The notes beneath the pieces were generated by a model. It searched no databases, had not been told where the DNA came from, and saw nothing but the letters and a program-made list of their open reading frames with translations. From Chondrus crispus (lineage: Eukaryota > Rhodophyta > Florideophyceae > Gigartinales > Gigartinaceae): 64,000 nucleotides of DNA. Below are positions 1 to 10,385 of the stretch, piece after piece (the stretch's first letter is position 1; each line of letters begins with the position of its first letter). A program made the position numbers and the translations under genes. The stretch lies in assembly GCF_000350225.1 (NCBI RefSeq), contig NW_005179179.1:280609-344608 (forward strand), given 5' to 3'.

Positions 1-441
1 ACATGTACGCGTGTATATCCGTACGGTGGCTAGTTAGTAAGTAGTAGTTAATGGCACAAATTAAGAAATTGTGCACAGTAGCTGGTACACAGTAGGTGGC
101 AGCTACTGTAGCGGGACAGGTTTCCGAGCGTCTCACTTAGGGGTTAAGACCGGGGACACCTTCCCGTCCCGGTGAAGAGGAGGCAGACTCGCCTCCCTTC
201 CCTTTACGGCTGGTTGCTATCCCGTTCCTGTTTCCCTTTTAGTCTCAGGCTTCTAACCCGTGACCGGCCGTCCGGTCATAACAACACCGACTGGCTGCAC
301 CTCACCGGCTACGTGAGCCTTCTCTCTTTTCGAGTCCATCCGTACGGTTTGCGTTCGGGTGTGGGTACCCAGCGCCGCGCGCTCCCTTACCTCTAACCCC
401 CCTCGTTTCTGAGTGGTCCGGACGAAGGTACTTATACCACA
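1..441 (-). repeat. Truncated LTR, same family as the solo LTR at 26407-27038
   Basis: Read on the minus strand from 441 towards 1, this segment matches the first ~430 bp of the LTR at 26407-27038, starting TGTGGTATAA. The other end lies outside the window. The bases right of 441 are not polypurine on the minus strand, so no PPT abuts the LTR start; this favours a solo LTR or a 5' LTR over the 3' LTR of an element lying to the right. The short ORFs inside are not conserved as proteins between the two copies. Confidence 0.8.
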
Positions 442-1699
442 TCTATCATAGTCGTCATATGAGGACGAAAGTTGTTTTATGGCGTGGTATCCTTTCTCTT
501 TCGACAACGGCCCGTTCTCGATGTGCGAGCCTACAGTGTGCTTCCCCCTTCTGTAATATGCCGCTTTGAGCATTCAACGAACGGTTATGATGTGTTGCGG
601 TGTCTTGTGGCACTGCAAAATGAGTGCTTACAGGCGGATCTCGTTCTCATATTCAGTACACGTGTACGTGTTCAATCTGTACCCAATAGCTCATATTGTA
701 CTGATTGTAAACAATGTGGGCGATTCACAACAGTACCCGTTGGTCAGATGGTTGTGAGATTCGTGCGCTAGGCGTTGTACTATTTGCGTATCCTTTACAC
801 ATATTTTAAACCTAATATATAACTAAATTAGTGAACTGGAAGGAGGTATAGAAGAAGAAAACAAAGTGAGCATTCGTCTAACCCAGTTACGGAATTTGGT
901 GTCCCTCACACTACTTGAGTGATGGAGTCGAAGTTCTCTTCTCCACTTTTAGCGTGAGTAGCGCTATGACAGCAGTAATATCTTTTAGCAAACATTCAAA
1001 TGTAGTGTCACTCACACATAAGCTTTGCTCCTACTTACTTTCACACTGCGCCCTCGCTACCCATAGCGTGAAGCGCTGTTACTACGATGACCTTAAACTT
1101 ACTTTCGAGGATCATCGGCTCCAAATGTTTACAGTGCTTGCTGATAAGCACGGGAAAGCTCTCATCCGCCTGAGCACTATTACTTTGAAGGCCATACCAC
1201 ACATAATCATTGCTTTCCGTGTTAACGGCAACCCATTTCGTCCCTGCGCCTTGTCACCCGATCTATGTATGCCTTTTCAGGTTACTTGGACATTCGATAC
1301 GCCCAGATGAATTTGCCAATTGATTTGCTACGATTGGTACCATCTTAGAGTTCTCCCATAACGATTGCCGCTCCATTTTGATCTTCTGAATTACAAACGA
1401 ATCACAGAGCTGCAAACGATGTTTGGTGTTGTCTGCAAGAAAGGCATTTCGGCGTTATTCGCGTTATGCGGTTGTTATAGTTCTGATATCTCGTTATATA
1501 CACTGCAATTATCTAGTAATAGATCCCTCTCACGCCCTTTCGCAGCTTTAACATCACTTTTCTTTCTTGAACGTATTTTGGAAACGTGGCTGTACCATGG
1601 GGCACACGTGGACACACGCGGTGGTACTGTAGAGCGTCGGGCTCTACAGTAACTAAATCAATCGTGATCTAATCGAACTAAATCCCCCAGGGGGAGTTC
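442..1699. other. No gene seen; probable decayed transposon DNA
   Basis: No ORF here has a recognisable domain or a convincing composition. The stretch lies between an LTR fragment and the first recognisable codons of a copia integrase, so it may hold the eroded 5' part of that copia element. The only structure I can support is a terminal-inverted-repeat-like stretch at 881-914. Confidence 0.4.
881..914 (+). repeat. TIR-like end related to the DDE element at 19931-22629
   Basis: After a TA dinucleotide (879-880) the sequence runs ACCCAGTTAC, then GGAATTTGGTGTC and CTCACACTA. The left end of the element at 19931 runs CACCCAGTTATTAGAATTGGTGTCAC (in pieces CACCCAGTTATTAG and AATTGGTGTCAC). The order and spacing agree. 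I do not see the matching opposite end nearby, so this may be a truncated relative. Confidence 0.4.
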
Positions 1700-3275
1700 T
1701 GCTACAATGCGCACGAAGAGAGCATTCGGAGGGTCATTTCATCAAGGCCTGTTGTTGGTCTTCACTTGCATAATTGGGGAGCTAGTAATCTTTCTAGTCC
1801 CTGCGAAGCTGCATAGCTGGCAAGAATGTGAAGAGGGTGACACAGTTCAACCCTCTCCGTGCTCCTGCTGTGGGAGAAGTCGTCCACAGTGACGTGTGTG
1901 GTCGTATACCTAAGCTATCGCCGGATGGAAGTCGACATTATCGTCGAGCTTTTTGGCTTCATTCGTGTGTATGCTATAAGTCAGAAGAGCGAGGTGTTGT
2001 CCAAGTTCCATGAGTGTCAGGCTTGGCTAGAGAGGACATGTGACTGTAGTATGAAGTGTCTCATGTCTGATGGTGGTGGTGAGTATCAAGTTCTCAAGCC
2101 GTACCATTGTCAAGGGAAATTGAATGGAAAGTCAGTCTCTCATACTCGCTGGAACAGAATGGGATAGCTCACCGTTCAAATGGAACTCTTTTAGGGGCTA
2201 CACGGGCAATGGTCGCACATTCGGGAATAACACTTGAATTCTGGGCTGAGGCGATAAAACAGGTATGTGATATCAGGAACAGGTTCTTTGCTCCCAGACA
2301 GGGGGATGTGACTTCATATGAACCCTTCATGAATCGAAAGCCTCGCTTTGATCATTACAGAGTCTTCGGATGTACAGCATGGGTCTCCATATCAAAGGTA
2401 CGACGTCAGAAGCTCGATAAGAAGGCAGAGAAGAGTATTGTCCTATACTGTAGCGAGAATGCACAGTACAAAGTATGGTTGTAATCGAGCAGAAAGGCTA
2501 TCACAACGCGTCATCTGAAAATCGTAGAAGCCGAATTCCCAGATCGACAACTATACAGTGATCAGGTCAAAACTTCATCGTTCGATGCTTCTGACGAGTT
2601 ATATGACACATCCCCATCCACATATCAAGATGGGCCGAAGGGTCTTCTAGAGTAAAGTGCTGCAACCAGGAATCTGCTGGATGGTAGCGGTCATAAGGTA
2701 AAGCAAGCGGAACCGGCAATTGCTGAGATACCTGTTGGCTCTACTGATCCAATGTCTGTCGAATAGGTTCAAGAAATGCTTACTTACTATCCTCCGGATG
2801 CAGGGCAGGTCACTGAGAAGAACACCGCTGATGTCTATATCTATGATGATGGGCCGGGGGAGGCCGTTGAGATTTTTATGCGGGAGAATGAGGGTCTCTC
2901 CACGACGGGTCATCATCGACAGTCGCAGCTGGGCAGAGCATCACCAAACTTCTATCAAGCGGGAAGCGCAATGTTTGCGTGTTCTCAAACAGACCGGAAC
3001 GACGTGGACGAGGAGCTATCACAGGAGGACAGCAAGAATTTGGAAGACGCCATTCGTTCTGAGTTGAAATCACCTCAAGAACATTGAACTTGAGGTGTAG
3101 TGCCAAGACCTCACTCCTTTCGTGATATCGCAACGCGCTTTGTTTTCAAACGAAACCTCAATGAAGATGGCTCAGATAGCATACACAAGGCACTACTTGT
3201 AGTCAAGGGATTCATGCAAGGGCCTCTAGAGGACACCTATGCACCAGTGGTGGATTTTACCTCTGTCCGAGATGT
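1700..3275 (+). pseudogene. Ty1/copia pol relic, left half (integrase to start of RT)
   Basis: Translations in shifting plus-strand frames give an ordered copia pol. A GAG-pre-integrase zinc-finger remnant lies at ~1720-1830 (the CEA/C box now carries a stop). The integrase core start reads VVHSDVCGR at ~1870-1900, then SDGGGEY at ~2070 and the NGIAHRSNGTLL box at ~2157-2190. An IRNRFF..DVTSYEPF stretch with an RVFGCTAWV motif ends at ~2484. The spacer before RT is at 2776-3087, and the RT start reads TYAPVVDFTSVRDV at ~3237-3275. The reading frame is broken several times, so this is a dead copy. It is cut at 3275 by the gypsy element; its right half resumes at 18351. The TSD GATGT (3271-3275) belongs to this sequence. 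Confidence 0.85.
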
Positions 3276-4312
3276 TGTAGTGCAATGTGCCTGGCAGGCC
3301 GCGAACACTGTCCGACGGTCAAACAGAAAGAAGAAAAACAACAACAGCAACAACCAATGCCGATGGCACGCGCTACGGAGCGTTCGAGAATTCCTTTCCC
3401 CTTGTGTGGGCTTGCGGCCCACGGTAGCTCAACTCCGGCGGGGGGGGTAAGGAAAGATGCCCGGCCCGGGAGGAAAATGGTGGTAGAGACTTGTGAAGAC
3501 TTGAGCGCTCGGCGAGTGCGGGTTGGGCTTGTCTACGAGGGTATGACCGCGGTTCGCTGGGTTGTAAGGCCAATGCTCGACGAGCGTCTTCAGCACCTTG
3601 TGCATAATCCAAGGTCTTCGACGGGGGCTTGTTCAGCACTACCCGACGGGATCGTAACCGTGTAGCAACGCTATTACCGACGTGTTGCCCGATGGCTAAG
3701 AACACCCTCACCAGCGCGATCTCAATCGCGGTAGGCGGTACCAACTCTGTCTTATACAGGAAGACCTTCGACGGAGGCGTCGTTGCAACAGCCTTCCGAC
3801 GGAACTTGAAACAGTAGCAGCGCTACACACCGTGTTGCCCGATGGCTAAAACACCTACACCGGATCGGTCGCAACCAACTCCAGTGGAACCAACACAATT
3901 AAGGGAAAAATAGAGATAGTGGTAGAAAATGATAGGGAAATAAAGGAAAAAGAAAAGGGAACCCCCGAGCGATAGAGGATGCCGTAGGCTTAGGTAAAAG
4001 GGAGCGTCTTGGTAGAGACGGACTTCGACCAAGGCGACATTCAACTCCGGCAACTCGGGTTACCTTCACTGACTTGGTGGTCAGAGGGCCAAGGTATATA
4101 TCGCCCCGCCGGAGCCACTACAGTAGCTCGCGGCGCTAGATCCTAGATCTAATCTAGTGTCAGCAAAATTACTGCCAACTAATTAACTAAATAAAATAAA
4201 ATAATTAAAAATTAAAACTGTGCAATTATTCACACGTGTGTCCCCCAACCCGTACATATCCAAATATTTTCCTTTCTTTTCACCCCCCTTTTCAGGTGCG
4301 TATTGCACTACA
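3276..4312 (-). repeat. 3' LTR of the gypsy element
   Basis: On the plus strand it starts TGTAGTGCAATGTG and ends GCGTATTGCACTACA. It is nearly identical to 17310-18345. It lies directly against the polypurine tract at 4313-4324, which makes it the 3' LTR of the minus-strand element. Confidence 0.93.
4095..4100 (-). promoter_or_regulatory. Candidate TATA box within the LTR
   Basis: TATATA lies in GGCGATATATACCTTGG (minus strand), about 210 bp into the LTR from its start. The same stretch is preserved in the other LTR at ~18129-18134. It is a plausible core promoter, but no transcript start can be seen. The motif is nearly symmetrical, so it could also work towards the antisense ORF at 4436. 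Confidence 0.4.
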
Positions 4313-4324
4313 TATCCCCCTTCT
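4313..4324 (-). other. Polypurine tract of the gypsy element
   Basis: The minus strand reads AGAAGGGGGATA immediately before the 3' LTR start TGTAGTGCAATACG. This is the expected position and composition of a plus-strand primer for reverse transcription. Confidence 0.8.
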
Positions 4325-4435
4325 GAGCGCTCTTGTACGCCACTCCGCCATCGTATAATCTCCTCGCCGCTTCTCTGATAACCCTACACCACCGCATCCG
4401 GTATTCGGTGAAAGTGCAAGAGCAAGACGGGCCCC

Positions 4436-6387
4436 ATGTTTCCTTCATCCCCGAGCCACTCGAGTGGTGGTACCAAACGCAAGCGCCCCGGCCTGGGGTT
4501 TTCTTCCACTTCCCATGACCCTCTAAGCCTTCCTTCCATCCCTCGATTACCCCCTGATTCCCAACATGCCGGCCCTGTTGGCCACATCGATTCCGATCCT
4601 AACGCTCCGTCCTCGCGTCGATACCCTGCTGCGTCGGAACTCCACGATAAGGCCATGCGCCTTAATCCTGAGCCTTTTGCCTCCGCTAAATGGTTCTCAG
4701 TGATCGGTGTATGCGCCTTCGACGACATTGCTTACTCGTTTGCCGATGGCGCCGGTATGCTTCCAGGACAAATCCCCCTTCAAGCTATTCGGTCTTACGA
4801 TTGGTTGGCTCGCATCGCCATTACTCCCTCCATTCTGTGTCACACTCCGCCTCGCGGTCGTGCGGTGTTATCGACCCGCTTCATGACCGCTGTGTGTGAC
4901 AGGCTTGAGCTGCCCTTGACGCAGGATCTCATCCCTGAGGAATTCGGTTGTGACACGTGGCAGTTTCGCACCGAGGGCGAGCGGTCTTACCTCGACAACA
5001 TGCTGGCCTGGACCTCCGACAACCCTCCTCGTGAAGCTAACCGCCTCTGGTTCAACCAACGGACCGTCTCGGGCGACGCTATGATGTGGACCAACTCCAT
5101 AATTCCGGCTAATTTCCGACTTATCAAGCGGGGTACCATCCCCTTCTTTCAGCACACAGTGCCCTTCGAACGCCGTATTCGGTCTGACACTGGTTATTTT
5201 GTGGCCTACCAGATGTTGGAGGCGCGCGAAATCGCGAGGTCCCATTACGCGAATCGTTATCAACGTATTCCGTCGTGGTGGAGCCAATTTGAGGTCTGCC
5301 AAGGCTTTTGACCTGATCTTGGCCGCGTATACACGTATTACGGAAGGTATTTACCTGATCCCCGACACGGCCTTTGGGTAGTCTTCCTCACGGAGTGGTG
5401 TACCAAAGTGGCAGCGACCCTCCTGTGGGAGACCTACGACTGCTGGAGGTTGTGGTACTTGCCTCCCCAGCTCATCAGCCTCATGCGACGCCTCGATTAT
5501 TCGATTCCCCTGGGCGGTGCTGATGCAGACACCGAACTGCATTCTCTCCTCGATAAAATAGAGGAGGTCGATTGGGACTCGATACCGCGTCAAAATTCCT
5601 CTCTTTCCTTCGTCCGGCAACGCCCCTCCTTCTCTCCTGGTCGTGCTCATCGTGGTGCGGGGGACTACGCTTGGTTTAACCCCTGGACGGGATCGCAATG
5701 TTCTTGCGACGAAGCGCGTCTGAGTCGGCAGTACGGGAGTCAGACGCCCGTTCCGGTTGAATTGCCCGTCTTCCTTGCGGATCCCCGCGAACGCGACCTC
5801 TGTCCCCGGGAGCCTTTGCGTTCTCGCCCCGTGTTACCGGTCTCACCGACTTCACTTCCTGTTGATCCGGCCGGCCCCACTCTCCCCGTGAATGCTTCGA
5901 TAAGGGCGACGAGAGCCCCTGGGTGTGAGGGGTTAAATCGCCTTTGCGGTCTCATTCACCTCCAGTGGCCAGGTGTCAACCTCTATCAGAGACGAGAGAG
6001 GCCCCCTCGTCATCTAGCCGGACTGACAGTCTGTCCGTGCGCGCAGCCCCAGAAAGGAAGGGAAATTCTTCGTCCCTTACCCCCTTGGCTCCTCCTGCAC
6101 CGTCTTCCCCTGTGCACGTCCCAGCTCGTCCCCCTTCTCCTGCGGCTGTTCCAGTTGCCGCCCCCTTGTCACCAATCGCCGACGCAGTCCAATCGACCAG
6201 GGGAGGTTCGACCTCTCCATCCGCTCCAGATGTCATCAAAAAGAACGACGGCGCCGCCAGCGTTTATCGCACATTACTCTGTGCTCACGGAATAAACGAG
6301 GGGGCTCTTCGAGAAGCGTCCCTCGTTGACCTGCGCTTACTGGCGCAACTTATCGCCTCACTTCCAAAGAAAAAGATCCTTGGATGA
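4436..6387 (+). pseudogene. Long ORF antisense to gypsy pol, unknown protein (~650 aa, two breaks)
   Basis: An ATG at 4436 opens a frame that runs to 5311, where one TGA (5309-5311) interrupts it. The same frame is open again from 5312 to 6295. Translation on both sides of the TGA has ordinary globular composition rich in Trp, Arg and Asp (for example AKWFSVIGVCAFDDIAYSF near residue 84 and the WETYDCWRLWYLPPQL stretch after the stop). This suggests one former protein. From ~5930 the sense shifts by one frame into a Pro/Ser-rich linker ending in a helical stretch (LVDLRLLAQLIASLPKKK) and a stop at 6387. I recognise no domain and see no signal peptide. It starts 124 bp inside the 3' LTR and opposes the retroelement genes. 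Antisense ORFs downstream of pol are known in some plant gypsy elements (Grande, RIRE2); I cannot show homology to them. A captured host gene is the alternative. Confidence 0.6.
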
Positions 6388-9300
6388 ATTGTCCCATTGA
6401 CCCATTGCCGATGGTAGCGTCCTGTTCGGATCATTTTCCTCTGAGAGTGTCGTCTCATCGTCGACACTTCCCTTCGTTCCACCGAAAATAAATTGCATTT
6501 CCGTCTCCTATCAACTTCCTCCTCTTTTTTCATACGCCCCGTCGCCGCGGTCGCATCTTCTTCTCTCCAATTTCCTTCTCTTTTCCTCGTTACTGTCTCC
6601 ATTCTCTTATCCATTTTCCGTGCACCCCTGCTACTGCAGTTGCACATCCCCTATTACCTTCTCTTTTACTTTGCTAATCCACAATACCGCCGGCTGGGGA
6701 GTCATGCCCTCCCCTTTTTTTCATTGATCGGCCCACGGACCTCTCACTGCCTTCCGAACTGCCCCCACCTTCATTACCCTTCAGGCTTTCTCGATGTCTA
6801 TTTTCACGCCTTCGCGAGAAAATATTCCAGCTCCCAAACACGTGATCACCTCCTCTGGGGCCTCCCGACAGTTGAACGATCCCGATCCATCCCTGTCTTG
6901 ATTTCATCGACGTCTGTACACAATTATCAGGTAACATATTCGGAGTCGAGGGACTGGTAACTTCCCTACGCCTGTGTGCTTCTGCTTTTGGGCGGTAGTC
7001 ACACATACAATTTTGTAAGGCCCTCCACGTAGTTGAAACTCGATCCAAATTTCTTTTCCTTCCTTTTTCGCTGCACGGGTAGTACCCGAAGTCCTTGTAG
7101 GTCTTCTGCAATGACCTTTCCCTTCGTCCAGCTCGTTTTCGAACGTCCCCTGTCCATGATGACGACGTCAGATTGTCCGCAGTGCTCCTTTGGTGAGGCT
7201 AGCGATTGATAAATTTGATAAACCGCGGAGGTTTGGTATATGACAATAATTAAATGAATACTGGTCGTTTCCACAGTCTAGCTCCCAGTTGAGCTCGTCG
7301 ATGTGATCGTCAACACAATTTTGAGTTGCAGTTGGATGTCCCTCTTCGCCTTCTCATAAGCGTCGCGCGGCGAGCTCCTGACGGGGTGTCAAGGGAAAGG
7401 CTCAAGGTCTTCGTAGAACGTTTCCGATTGTGTTCGCCATTTGGTCGCGGCTGGCGAAATACTCTTCTTCACCGACAGTGAATTGTCGCGTACGACATTC
7501 CCCTCTGTTCTCTCCGGGTCGAATTCCCTTCCAATTTCTCCGGTGGAGAACCAAGGTAACTGGAAAATCTTCCCCCCAAATAAAATAGCAGTGTACGAAC
7601 TATTCCCTTTTGGGCTCGTCGGGGCGATCCTCAGGCTCCTTTCGTACGATCACGTTGAATTCTCTTGGCTCGGCGAGTCGTTCGGCGTGTGATAAACGTT
7701 CATGAGCGGCAGGGTAGCTTTTGAGTCGCCTCTGACGATCGTGTGAAACGGTGAGCTAGCAAGCCCTTTGAATATCGGATCCTAAGGGACGAGTCCCTTG
7801 GCTGTCCGTCTGGCTGTCAACATAGGCGCAGATCATGCGGATATATGAATCACATCCGGCATTCCACATCTACTCACGCAACACTTGTCCTTTGCCCGTT
7901 CTCACAAAAACCCTTATAAATATTTTCGTCAAGTTAATTTAGACGGGGAGGCGGATCACTGCTCCAAACGTCATCTCGTGTGCGCACGGCGGCGCGTGAT
8001 TGCGTCCAAGGAGGTTGGTCTGAGACTGCAGTAAGTTTTCCATTCTGTGGCGCGGCAGCGTCTCATTCAAGTGAGGGAGTCCCAGGCAGAATCGCCTAAG
8101 TCATTTCATTTCCCTTGTCCTCATTCCGTGTCGTCCACTTCCTCTTGCGTTACCTTGCTCGTGTGCACCCGCACATCAACTGCATAGGTTCCGCACCGTC
8201 TCCCTTGGCTTGAAGGTCACCCGCGCGGCAGTGAACAAAGTTGGGCGGTGTACATTCTCCTTTGTCTTCCTCGCGCCTACGCCACTGTTCCCTTTGTACC
8301 ATATCGCGATTAACTACGTATGCGTTCCGTTCCCAGCGTGCCAGTGCGTTTCAGACTTTGATTCTTAACTTCCTGCTTGACAAGGGTACCCATTTTCGTC
8401 AACAAAATGTTGCTTGTCTTCCTTTCTTCAGATCGGGAATCCGCATCGACAAAATTCAATAGTCACCTTGACAACGTCCGCTCCTACACGTCGATAAAAA
8501 GATTGCGACAGACTCATCCGGTCTCGGTGAGGGCTGTTGCCCTTGGTACAAATTACCACAGAATGCGATCCTCGTTTTCCGCATGCGATCGCCTATTACA
8601 GAACCCTGGCCTTATCCTGTGTACCTCTTGGTCTACGGTTCCGAACCGTGAGTGCTCACTGAAAACCAGCGTGGGGGCTTTCCTCTTCACGGCGCTTCGC
8701 GTACTTCATCGATTATCACTTCCGTCTTCCTCTGGCGTTTGCGAGTTTCCCTTCTCCGTTTCTCTACGCGAATCTTCGTTCCCTGTTAGGCGAGTGCCCT
8801 CCCCCTTCCTTTTTCACAATGACACGGTTCGTGCGTCCGAGTCGGAATCTCGACACTCATTCGTCCTCCTGATCGTGGGGAGTCCCCAATTTCCTTCACT
8901 ATCGTCCTTTCTCCAACCGATTACAACGTATGCTCCCCCTTCATTTGTCGCCCTCTCTCCTCCTCCTCTTTTCCTTTTCGCTACTTTCTAAATTCTAACT
9001 AAAGTTCCATCTTGTCACTACGAACGAGGGTCCATTCTTTTGTTGTAAGTTACTGATAACGGCCACCTTTCCTCGCTGGTAGGTTGACAACAGGCCTCCG
9101 CCTTGACCGGCGCCGCTTCATGTCGCGATGCGAATTGTTACTGACGACTCGCCATGCTGTTGGAAGGTGCGTATGGGTTTGCAAGCCATTCTCTCCATCC
9201 CCTGTTGAACTCGCTTGTCGCAACGCCTGGGCGCGTCATGTCGTCGGCGTCGTGGCCCGGGCTTCTCCTCTCCCTTATGGTTTCTCTCTTACCTGTAGGT

Positions 9301-10385
9301 CTTCCAAACTCTTGTTTCGAGGACTGCGCCCTCGACACCAAAAAAAAGAAACAGTAAACAAAATAGAAACGAAAGCGGGGTTATCCTGATAAACCCATAA
9401 GTAGGTCCCCCGTTACAAAATGCGTTCGCGCTTGCGTCAGTCGCGAGGCTTGGTCGTTATTGACCGCGGTGCATGGTCTTGTTCTCTATGTGGCAGCAAC
9501 AAAAACGAAACAGGACAGTACAAAAACAAAAACAAAGGAAAGGCATGGGGGGTTATGGTGGACAGAAGTACCACATGTTGGCAGGCGGGTAAGTAGGACG
9601 CTCGTAGATTAGCGTAGATGCGTGAGCGATAGAGCCCATCTCTTCTGATCATGCTAACAGATTGGTCTCCCCCTCGACGCCGAAGTCAGTAATGGAATAG
9701 CACGCGTAATAGAGCGAGCTTACAACACGGGGTCGCCGTCGGCGCGTATCTTGTATGGTCTTCAATCTTTGGAGATGAAGGACGGACGTCCTCGGCATGT
9801 GTACGTGGCCGCGCAATTGCACGTGATTTCGGCGAGTCAGACCAGCAACGGTCCATCTCATCCCGTTTTCTCGCTCGTCGAGTGGATGTAGTACATCGTG
9901 AACGAACGTAGGCAGCGTCTCCCTATGTGACCGGTCTCGACATCGTCGGTGCCACCCAAGCCTTGGGTGTTTGAGCGGTCGGCTGCAGGTGTGGCCAACA
10001 ATCTTTCGTACAAGTACGAAATTTCTCCTTAATTATAGTTAATTTTCCGAAAATTGGCTGGGGTTCCGTCTGCGACTGATACCGATCGTTTGAGAGCCCA
10101 CCGGCGGCGTTTTGCGTACTCATTTTGCAAACGCACTACTGCGTTATGTGATCACTTGCAATTTGCTTATTATCTCCACCGGGGACTACAGTGACTCCGT
10201 CATTTCTTGGGAGTGCGGCGTTCGCCGCTCTCTACCTGTGCTGCTGACAAGGCAACCTTGCCTATCTCACTTCCTCTCTCTTCCTCCTGATGTTCCGCGG
10301 TCCCAACTCTCGTGAGTACCATTCCTTCCTGTCTTCCCGTTGCGTCCCACAATACCACTTCCAGCTCAACGACATTCCAACGGGG
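6388..10385. other. Non-coding 3' region of the gypsy element
   Basis: About 4 kb between the antisense ORF and the chromodomain end of pol has no recognisable domain in any frame. The plus strand is strongly pyrimidine-rich in parts (6480-6680, 8730-8990), so ORFs there translate to Ser/Phe/Leu/Pro-rich strings with no family signature. An A-rich run lies at ~9340-9375 and a second A-rich stretch at ~9495-9540. It could hold further exons of the antisense gene, but I cannot support any. Confidence 0.5.

Noticed and set aside
3237-4053. ORFs inside the gypsy LTRs (also 17208-18086)
   Set aside because: They lie within LTRs and the longest differ between the two copies by indels. They are shadows of LTR sequence.
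4868-5302. Minus-strand 144-aa ORF opposite the antisense ORF
   Set aside because: Mirror of the plus-strand frame. The plus-strand reading is longer and has better composition.
8377-8991. 204-aa plus-strand ORF in the gypsy 3' region
   Set aside because: Pyrimidine-rich DNA gives a Ser/Phe/Leu/Pro string without domain or neighbouring coding sense.
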